From Puffinus mauretanicus (Eukaryota > Chordata > Aves > Procellariiformes > Procellariidae), in assembly GCA_023333565.1 (NCBI GenBank), contig JAJKFH010001094.1:4588001-4652000 (forward strand): a stretch of DNA of 64,000 bases, written 5' to 3'. Within the stretch, counting starts at the first letter, position 1. Every line of letters begins with the position of its first letter. The notes below the pieces were generated by a model. The model had not been told where the DNA came from. It saw nothing but the letters and a program-made list of their open reading frames with translations, and made no database searches. Both the position numbers and the translations under genes were made by a program. This document shows, piece after piece, positions 19,650 to 31,300 of the stretch.

Positions 19650-19817
19650 GGAGATGATAGGATGCACCTGCCCAGCCCTACGGACTCCAAGTTTTATCGC
19701 ACCCTGATGGAGGAGGAGGACATGGAAGATATAGTGGACGCGGATGAGTATCTCGTGCCGCACCAGGGCTTCTTCAACAGCCCCTCAACATCCCGCACTC
19801 CTCTCTTGAGTTCATTG
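19650..19817 (+). CDS. EGFR: EGFR exon 25: proximal C-tail
   Basis: A 168-nt, 56-codon exon in phase 0, the same length as human. It encodes [20 protein letters not shown], an acidic stretch [20 protein letters not shown], then [22 protein letters not shown] contains the first tail tyrosine (human precursor Tyr1016), used by PLC-gamma and phosphatases. The acidic cluster is the electrostatic hook that packs on the inactive kinase dimer. The donor is GTATGA at 19818, followed by a 96-bp intron. Confidence 0.97.
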
Positions 19818-19913
19818 GTATGAAACTTTTCCACTGTGGAAACGTGACAAGCAATTTTAAGAGTGAACTGCTTCTCATAATGTCTGTATTTTCTTTCTCT
19901 CTCTTTTTAAAAG

Positions 19914-19961
19914 AGTGCTACTAGCAACAATTCTGCTACAACCTGCATTGACAGAAATGGG
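19914..19961 (+). CDS. EGFR: EGFR exon 26: short Ser/Thr-rich tail exon
   Basis: A 48-nt, 16-codon exon in phase 0, the same length as human, encoding SATSNNSATTCIDRNG (human SATSNNSTVACIDRNG). It sits between a 96-bp intron and a 99-bp intron, with an AAAAG acceptor and a GTAAGT donor at 19962. It codes for part of the flexible tail and has no tyrosine. Confidence 0.96.
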
Positions 19962-20060
19962 GTAAGTGGGATGACCTTTAAAAAAGGAGCAACTTGCCTA
20001 TGTGAATCAACTTCTACAAAACAGTCCCTTCAATATTGATTTTCTCTATTTCAAACCTAG

Positions 20061-20166
20061 CAGGGGCACCCTGTGAGGGAAGACAGCTTTGTCCAGAGGT
20101 ATAGCTCAGACCCAACGGGCGCTTTCTTGGAGGACAGCATAGACGACGGCTTCCTGCCAGCCCCGG
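20061..20166 (+). CDS. EGFR: EGFR exon 27: Cbl-binding tyrosine
   Basis: A 106-nt exon, one codon shorter than human (109), ending with 1 nt of a split Glu codon. It encodes [20 protein letters not shown], then [24 protein letters not shown] is the Cbl docking site (human precursor Tyr1069) that drives ubiquitination and down-regulation. The first residues differ completely from human LQSCPIK. The acceptor is a tandem TAGCAG, so use of the second AG would drop the first Gln codon without changing frame. I chose the first AG by default; the alternative start is 20064. The donor is GTGAGT at 20167. Confidence 0.95.
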
Positions 20167-21176
20167 GTGAGTACCTCTCCCGTGTTTCCATCCCACAGCC
20201 ACTCATTCACAAGACATTTGGTTGTGAATATAATCGCTATCCTTCTTTTTCTGTAGAAAGGAAGCAGTCCAAATGCTTCTTACCTGTATTGGTTGGAAAA
20301 CGTGCGCACGTATCCTTTTCCTAGACTTTTTCTGGCTGCTTCTGGCCATTTCTCATTTCGTTTCCTTCACCGGCCAGGTTCCTCATGTTTGCCATGTGTG
20401 CCATCTGGCCGGGGAGTTCGCATGCGTGGTTATATGTTTAAAGCTTTCTACCGCCCCTGCACTTCGGAAAATATCCTCTAAAAACCAGGTTTCACCCCTT
20501 AAACCATTTCAGCTTTCTGGCAGTTTCACTGCTTTCAGATGTTGATACACAGAAGGCAGCTCACGGTTTCATGTGGACTTACAGCGTAGGCGGTCAGAGA
20601 GCGAGCCAGCAGGCACCGAGGGAGCTGGTGCTGGGTTATGCAGCCGTGATGCTTTGTGTCCTTAAAAAAACCCACCCAACCGTTCCAAGAATACATCACA
20701 GCTAAAAAGGGTGAAAGACCCTGCAAGGGATGGCATTTAAGAGAGATGCGGAGTCTCTGTTTCTGTCAGTCCTGTATTTTCTAGGCACTTTCCTCATCTC
20801 TCAACATTTTTCTAGGGAAACAGCTTCTGGCAGCAAAGCTCCCTGACTGCAATTTCAGAACGGTATCTGGGACACAGCCACCCCCACGTCACTAAAATCA
20901 GCAGTAGCTATCTCGCTGTCTCGTGGTCCAAACCATCTTTCTGCTACTTTGCAAACTGAATTCCTGAAGGTGAACTTCAGGGCAGCGCGTTTGGTGCCAC
21001 AGCATGGCAGTCCCTGCCTTTGGCTCTTTTCTGCTCCGGAAGGTTCAGTGAGATGCTGTGCGCGAACAGCAAGTGGCAGCTGGGTTGAAACTAGACCTCG
21101 AGTGATACAAATGGCTGCATTAGTTATATGTCTTCATTTTCATTCCTTCTCTTTTTTTTTTTTCTTTTTATTCCAG
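20167..21176 (+). other. EGFR: EGFR intron 27
   Basis: A 1,010-bp intron ending in a long T/C tract (about 21133-21172) before TTCCAG, a very strong polypyrimidine tract. No element is recognised inside. Confidence 0.9.
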
Positions 21177-21553
21177 AGTACGTAAACCAGTTGGTGCCCA
21201 AGAAAGCATCTGCCTCAGTGGTCCAGAATCCAATCTACAACAACTTCTCACTCACAGCAAACTCAAAGGTCCCCACGGACTCCAGCTACCAGAATTCACA
21301 CAGCACAGCTGTGGACAACCCCGAATATCTCAACACCAACCAGTCTCCGCTGGCCAAGACAGTCTTCGAGAGCTCTCCTTACTGGATCCAGGCGGGCAAC
21401 CACCAAATAAATCTGGACAATCCTGACTACCAGCAGGACTTCTTACCGAAGGAAACCAAACCTAACGGTCTCTTGAAAGTTCCCGCGGCAGAGAACCCGG
21501 AGTACTTGAGAGTAGCAGCACCAAAAAGTGAATACATTGAAGCCTCGGCATGA
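21177..21553 (+). CDS. EGFR: EGFR exon 28 (last coding exon): phosphotyrosine tail and stop
   Basis: A 377-nt coding part including the TGA at 21551-21553. Its first two nucleotides complete the split Glu. Docking tyrosines in order are EYVNQ (Grb2 type; human Tyr1092), NPIYNNF (human Tyr1110), SSYQNS, NPEYLNT (human Tyr1172), NPDYQQDF, and NPEYLRV (Shc/SHP-1 type; human Tyr1197). A further tyrosine lies in SEYIEASA at the very end, where human has a Phe in SSEFIGA. Several sites are Y-x-N, the Grb2 SH2 consensus, and the NPxY contexts fit PTB binding by Shc. The intact end shows a full-length cellular receptor gene rather than a truncated copy. The 3' UTR follows directly. Confidence 0.97.
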
Positions 21554-21889
21554 CCATAGAGAACTTCTTCTTGCAGTGAGGCAAGCCAGACTCTCGGTGA
21601 ACCACCTGGCTGCTGCAGGAACGGACTCTTGCCCGTAGTGAACGGCGACCGCAATGCATCAATAAGCACACCTTTCCTTTTCAGCATGGGGGCTGAAGCT
21701 GCGAAGCCTATCTGATTGTAGTTTGGGTCTTTTCTTGCCCATTTCCACGTAATAACTGAGGCCTAAGGCCTGCACTTGGATGCGTGTTGGGATGGAGCAG
21801 GATCTTCCTGGACAGAAGACATACGGATGCATTCCTTTCATTTTCAAATGGTAGCATGGTAAGAAGCCACTCTGGGATGAACTTGAGAG

Positions 21890-21906
21890 CTGTACACATT
21901 GTACAG
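21890..21906. repeat. Short perfect inverted repeat in EGFR 3' UTR
   Basis: CTGTACA and TGTACAG are separated by CAT, forming a 7-bp stem with a 3-nt loop that a G-U pair could extend by one. It lies about 340 bp after the stop codon, so it would be in the mRNA. It could be a chance palindrome. Confidence 0.7.
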
Positions 21907-24067
21907 TCAAATTCCTTTCTACAGTCTGTATTTTTATAAATGTTTCTAACAGAATTTTTGGATCTTTTACAAGATCAGATGCTTGTACTGCTGGTCTGCT
22001 ATGTGGTGCTCAGATCACCAGCAGGAAAAAAAAATAATGTTACTAAATAGTTTTCCAAAACTCCTGGAACAGAAACAGTTATTCCAAACCACCGGATTTT
22101 TACAAATTGGCTCCATATACTGCTTCTTGGCACGAAGAGGAGAAGTGCATCTGGGGGACATATGGGAGATTCTGCCCAGGGCAGTATGGAGTGGATCACT
22201 CCGGGGAAAACTAGCACAAGGAGCAAAATGGCACAACGCATCACCTACTGACCACTACTGCTAAAGATTGACAGGAGGAACTTACCTCAAAGTCATCTGT
22301 ACATGGTTATAAAGTGCTCGCTAGTCTGCTTTCTGATGGTCAAACGCAAGACATCTTTTTTCTGATCCCTTATGCAGCTGTCGAGTTGTCAAAATGCCTT
22401 TCTTCTTCTACAAAACGGTTAAAGATGTTGCTGTAACTGAAAAATGAAGTGTCAAATAATGTTTAACAGACTTTAATTAAATGTCAAGGAAATGCAAATG
22501 GTGGCAAATTGGAGCATTCACAAGGCAGACTGGAAGAACTATACTAAATTAAACTTGACTAGGGCAAGAAACACAGGTAGCTCTAGCCAAGTGTTTTTAT
22601 TTCCCTTCTTAAAGGGGCTCAGAGCAGAAATAATTTTCCCTTATACATTTGTCAAAGAAAAGGGGTATATCAGTGTTACGCTTTACTCACTTCAAGGCAG
22701 AATACTGCCAATTGCTGTACCACGCTGGGGCAGAGGCTGGGGCTGGTTGCCTGTCCCTTTGGGGTTACGTATCCTGGCAATGCAGGAGGGGCAGTGAGAA
22801 TGAATTAAGGAAAGGAAGAATAATCTGGAGTGATGGAAAATATTATCTCCCTCTTCTGAAACACAGGGCTGCCTAGTGCTTCTTAAAATACCCAGCATCA
22901 TCTTCTGTTATCAGTGAGGAATAGGCAGACTAGGCAAGGCTAAGATTTTAGCTTCATAGTATAAAGCAATCACAGCAGCAAAAGCAGCTTCTCTTTCCAG
23001 GGGCCTGTGATACAGAACTTCAGATTTTCCATCATTAACATTTCTTATGAATGTAGGAGGAGTAAAATGCCTAAAGTGTGAATTTAGTCAGTAATTTAGA
23101 CACATCCCACCGGCAGCTTGGCAGTGCTATTTTAATCAAACCAGTAGATCAGAAAGCAAATGCACATTTGGTGATTTTGGTACAAAGGCCCGTAACTAGT
23201 TGAACATTGGCAATTTGCTTGAGGGTAGCATAAGCAGCTGAGTTGCAGAGGATATGTAGTCTATATTAAGTAGGAAGAAATAGTCAAATTTATGCTGCCA
23301 CTGTGTTTTGAATATATCAGTATGTGTCTCAGTTTAAGTATTGCATCTGGAGTCCAGGATCAAGCAGCAAATCCTCAGAACATTGTTTTTACAGATTTAT
23401 TGAGGAATGAAGGAGAAGAATGGTCATGTGAAATGACCCCTTTTATAAGTAACATGGTGTAAAATGCATTAGCGGCTTGTGTGTGTGCAGTAGTTCATTG
23501 CCCACGCTGCAGTCTAGGGTAGAGCAGTATATTGGGTCAAAATCCAAAGATTGTCCTGTTCGGTACATCTGTGTCACCACTACCAAGTCCCAGGCGCAGC
23601 AGCATGGAGGATGCGATGTTTGACTTTGATTATTACTGGCTTGTATTTAAAACGCTAACCAAAATTCAGTTCCCACGTCCAATTAGTGGCAGATTTCTCC
23701 TTGCGTTCCTGAGAGCAGATTTGTTGTGTTGCTCTCACAAGCGTGCAACGTGTACGCACAGGCAGCGCTGCTTTTCTCCACCCACCGCCCCGAGAGGAAT
23801 GTACATAAAACGAAAAAAAGATCTTAACAGAAATCACAGATAATTTTCAATTTGCTAAATCTGTTATGTCTCCAAGCAGAACACTAGAAAATCATATAGT
23901 GTACGTTCTCCTGCAGAATCTTTCCGACACTATTGCACAAAAGAATTTATTGATGTTTTGTTTTAATCTGTTAGCTAAAACAAAAAAGTGACTAAGAAGT
24001 AGCAATATGTATCACCAGCATTATGTAGCATGAACATTATTTAATAGAGGTTAATATGCTTGCCCAT

Positions 24068-24159
24068 AAGCTAACAGAGTCTTACCAATTGAGAAAATGA
24101 AAATTTCCCTTTTTACTATATTTCTCATGGAAGGCAAAATAAAACCACTCACAATTTAG
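24068..24159 (+). repeat. 92-bp direct repeat, copy A
   Basis: This 92-bp segment matches 24980-25071 without gaps, with five mismatches by eye (about 95% identity). Similarity stops sharply at both ends. The unit contains an AATAAA hexamer on + and, on the minus strand, a GTAAGA donor-like site. It lies in the probable EGFR 3' UTR. Confidence 0.9.
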
Positions 24160-24979
24160 GAGAGATTCAGTAGCGACTCATTGCTAGAAACAGGGAGATT
24201 CATCTGAAGATTAAGCGATGTAAGCTTGAAAGAGCATCACTTTTTTAACGTATTGTTTTTGATGAGAAAAGTAGGAAGGAGGTTGTAGGACCACAAACTC
24301 TCCATACAAATGTACAGATTGCAGATTGGTGGGATCAGCTATACTGTGAAGTAGTTCTGGTAAACAGGCATCCTGTAAGCCATGATTTGTAAATCGGCAG
24401 CTCAGTAATGATTCAAAAGCCAGCAAAAAATAAAAACTGGTCAGCGTGCTGCAGTCTGTGGGCCGTGCCTGCAGGGGCAGATAGAGCGGCAGCGGGAGCG
24501 GATGGGACCGTGCAGCTGCGTGGCTGTTGCTGGAGGCACGGGTGCTGCGCGGGGTGATGCTCGTAGGGTGACAGACATTAGCAATGTACCAAATGACTTC
24601 CACAGAGATTAAAAAAAAAAAAAATCGCTAAGCAGCTGAAATAGTCAGGTTTTCCCACTGCAGCTCACTGACTATGTAACAGCAAGGAGCCCCGTGCAGA
24701 TCATAGGTCTCATAAAGGCAGACACGGTTAGGCAGCATTGCATGGGACCTTGCTGATGCAGGGTTGCATGGAGTTTAGGCTACCAAATGGGACATAAAAG
24801 TTGTGTTTTTACAAATGTTAGAAAAAATAAATACACTGCATCTTGAGAGCTTACAATGAATTAGCATCCAAAAATAACTTGAAAGTTCTGCCATTGTCTC
24901 TCAGGAGGTGTGGGTAGAAAATGCTGATTTTTAAAACGCAACTGAATAGGGAAATGTAGCAGGCCACAGCCACTTTTAA

Positions 24980-25071
24980 AAGCTAAGAGAGTCTTACCAA
25001 TTGAGAAAATAAAAATTTCCCTTTTTACTGTATTTCCCATGGAAGGCAAAATAAAACCACTCACAAGTTAG
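24980..25071 (+). repeat. 92-bp direct repeat, copy B
   Basis: The second copy of the unit at 24068-24159, in the same orientation, 912 bp downstream. The high identity implies a fairly recent duplication or a maintained sequence. I could not match the unit to a known transposable element. Confidence 0.9.
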
Positions 25072-26264
25072 TGCTTAGTGTCTCTTAATCATAAAGCAGC
25101 AGTTAATACGGAACTGCTTTTGCAATAACAATTTAAGACTTTTAATAACTGCTAGTATATGAAATTGTAAGTTAAGTCAAGAGTCTTCATCTTACTTTGA
25201 TGTTTTCCAGTGACCTGTGTACAGTGTCAGCGCACTTGACTTCATTTGGGCCTTGGGTTGTTTTCTTTTGCTGCAAAGGGAGTTGGCTTGGGAAATTTCC
25301 TTCATGTTGCAATTGGTCTTGTTAGCTAAATTCATCCGAGAGGCTGGGGGCTTGCTTTTGTTTCCAGCTGGCAGGCAACAATGCAGTGAGTTTTCTAGAG
25401 AGAGCAGCTGGAAGTAGATGGTGGTTTCTGGAACGCCTCAGGGTGATGCCCTCTCCCACCAGCAGCACCGTCAGATGGCCGCGTGAAGCCCCAGCATTAG
25501 AAAATACGCTCCCGTGGTGTATTTGAAAGGAAGGGGCTTGCGTAGGGAGAGTAATGCCAGGGAAGGGGTGCAGCCAGCCAATCCATATCCGAGACAGCTG
25601 CCGAATTTGCCCAGGGACACCACTGAGGCCATTGACTGTTTATGCAGGTACACGTGGGAATAGACACGTGGCTCCTGTCCCTGCTACCGGCTTGAAGCGA
25701 AGCCCTCTCCCAGAGAGTGCTTGTGCGAAAACCAATGTACGCGGCATTCGTACTATGGGGTGAATCTATTCTCTTCCCTGGGAGACGCAGTTAGGGCTAC
25801 AACAATGTCACAGGACCCCAAACAGCTTAAAGAGGTCCCATCACAAGGTGCCTGGGGTGTCCTTGGTCTGTCTGGGGGTGCTCCAGGGTGCCCAGGAGAA
25901 ACTTTGCATTTCCAGACAAGTGCTCATTTTTCAGATTCAGAGTTCAACATCTTCTGTTAGTATGACCGCTGCCTCTCCAAATGAGCAGTTACGGTACTCT
26001 GGCTTTTGTTTCCCGCCACATTTCTCTGTGAGAAAACATCTGAATCAGGACAAAGTATGAAAATGTGCTTGTGTCCTCCTTCCTGATGGAAACCATATAC
26101 TCATGAAATGTCAAACTCTGTGTATAACACTTAGCAAGAATGCTTTGTAATGTTTTATCACCACTGGTTCAAATTTTTATATTGGGATCCCATTTTCTAG
26201 CTTTCTGTTTGTAAGTGTTATCTCTTTGTTCTGACATACAACTTTTAAGGAGCCTTTTTGAAAT

Positions 26265-26270
26265 AATAAA
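26265..26270 (+). terminator. EGFR: Candidate EGFR poly(A) signal
   Basis: An AATAAA hexamer followed by an A-rich stretch and then T/G-containing sequence. It is one of several possible signals. The adjacent A-run could also cause internal priming in cDNA data. Confidence 0.3.
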
Positions 26271-27720
26271 AAAAAAATAGAAAAAATGTTTATACAAAAA
26301 AAAACCCACGACACCTTCAAGTAGCTTGTCAAATGGGCTGCATTAGGACCAAAGATGTAACGTCTTGTTTTCTTGCTTTAAAGGAATAGGGTATTGATCA
26401 CCACTTCCACAGCCTCTCATTACAGGGAAAAGCTACAGATCTCCACTCTTCATTGGGGCTGGGCCAGACCTCCGCTGAGCCAAGAGGGCTTGACGGGAGG
26501 GTGAGGCCTGTCCATAGAAAACCAAACCAAATATCAGGACCAGGTATCACTTCAGGGCCAGACCTACAACCTCTACTCCATTTCGGTTCATTTTCTACTC
26601 AATGCAATAGCTAAACGGGGACACAGTCAAGAAAAAAAGAAACAAATACATGATGTTTTGGCTCAGTATCAGGAAAAAATACAATGAGGTGAAGATGAGA
26701 CATGATGAGATAACTGCTTTTTATGCGAGGAAGTGTGTAGGCAGGCAGTGAGACTTTAAACCGATAACACTTTGGGTTATGTATTACTTTAATTATGCGG
26801 GGGAGTTGAAATCACGGTGCTTCCACGATAGGCTTTCCTTTCTGCCATGCGTCCTGCCTCCGTTCGACATCGTGTGTTTTGGGAGATCACCTGTATTACC
26901 ATGGCCACGTGGACTGAGAATTGCGGGTCGGTCAGAGGTACTTCCCGCAACCCCTCCTTCTTATACAGGGAGAGAAGAGTGCGGCCATAGCAGGCTGTAC
27001 CACAGTTAGTAGTCAAGCAAACCCTCAGTAGCATCCAAAAATCGATAACTGGAGACCTAGCTGGCAAAAGACACGCCACTTGTTGCACCGCTGAAGTCAG
27101 GAGGCAAAATGCCTTCGGCCAAGATTCAGGGCTGGTGCTCCACCAGCTTTGTTCTCATCCTCTTACGTGGTGCAGATGGGGCTGTCTGGATGCACGACAG
27201 CACGGGCCTTTTGGTGTCTCTGTACCTCTCGCCTTGAAGTAATGGATTTTTCTAATTAATGAGGTCAAAACCAGGAATCAAACCCACCACAAACGACTGG
27301 ACTGGTGAAAGGTGTTGTTCCTATGTAGCTGATACGGTACATCGTTTCCAGTCGCGCTGGAATTTATCCAGGCCCTTCTCCTTACTTCTCACAAGCTAGC
27401 TGGAGACTGTGCATTTGCAACCACCATCAATGTTATCCTCATATTTTATGAAAGGGAATAAGTAAAGTAGTTGTCTACAATGGTAGGAGGCTTGGCTCAC
27501 ATACCTAGGTTGCTTTTTTAATCCTACGTTCCTAATACCGTTCCCCTTGAAATTAATGGGATGTTTAACTTGATTACACTAAGAGTATAAAACAAGGCTA
27601 ATGTTGAGTGATTTTTGAAAATCCCTCGCAATAATCAGAGATCCTATGGATCCATTGCCCGTTTTAGGCTGCTTTGTATTGATGCAATCAACCGAGTATA
27701 AGGTATAATGTCTTGGTTTT

Positions 27721-27726
27721 AATAAA
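27721..27726 (+). terminator. EGFR: Candidate distal EGFR poly(A) signal
   Basis: AATAAA preceded by a T-rich stretch (TTGGTTTT). The next 240 bp are A/T-rich with a variant hexamer, GATAAA, near 27890. It could be a distal 3' end; position and use are inferred. Confidence 0.3.
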
Positions 27727-28345
27727 CTGTCAAGCAATATATCCATAGATACAGACAGTACCCTCGCAGCATTGTAAAGTTACTCAACTATGAAAGCACT
27801 ATTTGTACAATAAGAAACTCTTGACTTTTATATGGTTTAATGGTTTGTACTGTTGATCAAAGATTGTTTGTATATTGAGCGATAAAAATGAGGTGTATAT
27901 TATTCTTTTTAATTGTTTTTCATTTTTGGAGAACTTTTATTGTAATATACTGTTGTATTTGGGGGGAAGAAAAATCAGTGGATAGCTTGTAGGGTTTGTA
28001 GCCAGAGAAGAACTCGCATTAAGGGTTCTTTATTGATGGACTTAGATTTTTTTTCTGGTAAAAGTTGTCACCTTGGGGATTTATCCAGAGCTTAGTGAAG
28101 CTAATAACAGGACCCTTTCCTCTCTCCAGGACTCTTTGGCTCTCTGCATGCACAGTGCTGGAGTTTCATAATGTGAGCAATAATGCAGCTAACACTTGTG
28201 ACCATTGGAAGTGCAATATGAAAGCCCAGGTGCTGCTTATCAGGGCGCTAATAAAAGCTGCTCTTTCCAATTGCATGGCAGGTTCTCACTTCACTTTTAT
28301 GATAATAGCAGAAGCAGAGTCAAAGCAATCCCTCAAAAGCTCATT

Positions 28346-28365
28346 CATGTGACATGTGGCATATG
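28346..28365. promoter_or_regulatory. Three E-boxes at 7-bp spacing (candidate enhancer motif)
   Basis: CATGTG at 28346, CATGTG at 28353 and CATATG at 28360 start exactly seven bases apart. CANNTG is the binding core of bHLH factors. The array lies downstream of the probable EGFR 3' end. Function is inferred from the motif only. Confidence 0.35.
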
Positions 28366-31300
28366 AAGCCATACTGCTGGCCATTTCCGAATTGCATAGC
28401 CATGAGCTGCGCAACAGCAATACAGGACTCCCTCGTAAGGAAAGGCAAAATAAAGTCTCAACCAGAGTCACACTGGTGACTTAAATTGTTGTACTACGCT
28501 AGGCAGAAAGAGAATTTCTGTCAGCAAAGCCAGTCAAATGAAGCCCCGGCATCCCCTGAGTATTGGTATTTAATTGGCCAACTGGTGGAACACGTAGCAG
28601 ACAAAGATTAAAGGAATTACAGGGTCCTCAACATAACAAAGCAAAATACACTGGGTTGACAAGACAGTAAAGAAGAGAGGAGCTGGAACTGTCCGTACAC
28701 ATTCAGCCTGGATAAGTCCCCGGTATCACGATTAGTAAATTAAATCATTTTTGTCTTTATAGATGAACTTTGTACACAGAAAAAAAAGCCACTACAGCAC
28801 CTTTCTCATTTTCATCTTTCCATCCAGTCCCTTCCAATACGTAGGCTGCATGTTTTACCAGCTCTCAACCTATTTTATGCAGAAATCACGTAGTCTTAAT
28901 CTTCATATTACTGGTTCTCAGAAATGTCTAATGCTTATTAATGCATGATATTTTTATTTTAATAAAAGTAATTAAATAAATCTTCGCTCTTTTGGCACAT
29001 GATTCACCCCCCGCCTTTAATGATCAACTGGCTTGGGAAGATTATATTAGTACCGATGTTCTGAAGAATAATAATTAGTATTAATATTGAGAAGGCAACT
29101 GAAATATGTGTTGTACGTCCATACACCTCCTCTGCGAAGATCAGAAAACAACTTCTAGATTCAAAAGTCTTTATCAGACAGGAAACTGCTGTTCTCCATG
29201 TTTCACAGGTGGATAACAGAGGCAGAGCAATGCCTCTGTACTTACCCCAGAGAGGTGGGGACACTGATGGGGCTAAATCCCACTGTCAAAGCACCAAAAG
29301 AGGGGAACTTAAAATGAAGATTGGTGTCGGTATAGAAAAGCGCAGGTATTTGGGAAGGACGAGTATTCAGAAATTCCACTGAGCTCAGTGCGGCCAACTT
29401 CAAATAAACATAAAAAGTGACAAAGGGTGCAAGAGGAGAAGACAGCCAGAGAAACACAGCTGCAGTTTAACCCCCCTGTCTGTCTGCATAGGATATGGTA
29501 GGTTAAGATAAGATAAAGAAAATTGCTATTTAAAGAGAGGAGAGGAATACAAGTCTCTTCCACATGCTCCGTCATTATCGGCAGCAGCGCTGAGCGAGCC
29601 TCGCCCTTCGGTGCTCCTGAGCTCGACCCAGGAAATCAACAAAGCCAGCCTCTAGGGAACTAATCTGAACGCTCCATCATTAGATCAGATCGCTTAAGAA
29701 ATTTCCAAGGTGGCCAATAAAAGAGCCAACACACTCCGAGGAGGCCCACAGCTGTAGTCTGACCACCTGCCACGGCACCTGGGACAGACCTACATGCCTA
29801 CTACAGCACTGAACGTGGAAGGGCTTCACGGTTGCTCATTGGGGCAGTCAGGTTTCAGCCCTTTACTGGTCACAGATGGCCTTGCTCATTCCTGTCCTAA
29901 GGCTGCTGACTGGGGCAACACTCTGCAGCAGCATTTGACAAGGGGTATTTGTACCAGGCATGAGTCTGGCAAGAAAGAGGGACCTTGCAATTACCAAAGG
30001 CAGGTGCTGGGAACTGCAGAGAAGGTGACTCAGCCTCCTTAAAGTTGCGTTATGTTTGCTGGCAGAGAGAGGCTCAGCTCCCGTGTCAGCGCCCACCAGA
30101 GGCAGACCCGTGGCAGACCCCCAGGAGGGGTGTCACTGACACAGCAGGTGCCAAGGGACATGCCCTGCTCAGGGTGCTCAGCTGAGTGGCTGGTCTTGCT
30201 CCCCACATCCCTGCCCACAGGATGAGGTGGCCTGCTTGGAGCCCACCGGTAAGTATCTATGGGGGAGTAAGCCCCCAGTCCCACAACGTGGATTATTGTT
30301 GCTGTTTAGCTGGGAGAGGAGCTGGAATTACAGATCAGGTGGTACTTTAAATTGTTTGTTGGGAATTGAGATGTCTCTAATAAGCACCATCTGTGTGAAG
30401 TTCAACACCAGAGCTCTTGTTGCAGAAGCCTTTTACTTTAAAACCTGTTTTCTTTCTAAAGAGAGCAGAAGGAATGCTATTTAATACGTGTGTTAACCCC
30501 AGAGACTGCTGCCTTCAGTGAGTTCCAGCCCCGTGAAACTGAACTAGCTCAGAGATAGGGCAGTAAGTGTTTGTCATCTTTATCCAGTATCATATGGACT
30601 GGTCTGCACTTTTTTTTTTTTCCTTTTCTTTTTTTGGGGGGCACAGACTTATGGATTGCACTAGACTTCACTGGACACTGTCACCCTCAGAAAGGAGTGA
30701 TGACGATACAAGAGATGTCTCACAGACAGCTTTTATCTAGCAGTATTTGTACTGGCACTCATTTAACAAGCCACAATACAGCTAATAAGGGTGTGGTTGT
30801 ATAGGTTTCTGTTGAATCATAAAAAGCAGAGGACCTGCGTGTGAGTTTAATGCTTGTGGATAAGAAATACAGCAACACATGACCTCTACCACTGCCGGTG
30901 GAGACCAAGCCGTGCTAGGGCAAACCAAGCTGGGCTAGGCATAAATGTAACTTGGATGCAGCTCTGGCACAGCAGGGTGGTGAGGTCCTCCGGGCACAGC
31001 GCTCTCCCCTGCGGCCAGACCTGCCGTGGGGCAATCGTAGAAAGCACATGCAGCTATTTGAGATTTCCAAAAGGGAACCAAGCTTGCAAAGTCTGCATAG
31101 TTTCTGGTGCCTGTACCTCGGGCTTGGCACTTAGGGCCCAGCCAACAAGACTACTACAATTACCCTTGCGTCTGAGAGCAGCAGAAGGAAAGCTAATAGT
31201 GCCCTCTCTTGGAAGAGAAAGAAACTCTGTCCACCACATACACAGCTTTAAAATAGGTCTCCCAGCAAACAGAGCAGAAAAAACGAGCTTGCATAGGCGA

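Larger units (their letters stand above)
21554..27965 (+). other. EGFR: Probable EGFR 3' UTR and immediate 3' flank
   Basis: About 6.4 kb without introns or recognisable coding sequence. Mammalian EGFR messages have long 3' UTRs with alternative ends. AATAAA hexamers occur near 24140, 24427, 24826, 25010, 25050, 26265 and 27721. Those near 26265 and 27721 are candidates for a distal end, because A/T-rich and T-rich sequence surrounds them. ATTTA motifs are scattered throughout, and an imperfectly extended perfect 7-bp stem lies at 21890-21906. The T-rich block of about 27700-27965 looks like a typical distal UTR end. The real cleavage site cannot be read from sequence, so the end given is an estimate. 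Confidence 0.5.

Noticed and set aside
30601..30646. Polypyrimidine tract followed by G6 and CACAG, resembling a splice acceptor
   Set aside because: The G run between tract and AG weakens it, and no exon-like open frame with a donor follows.
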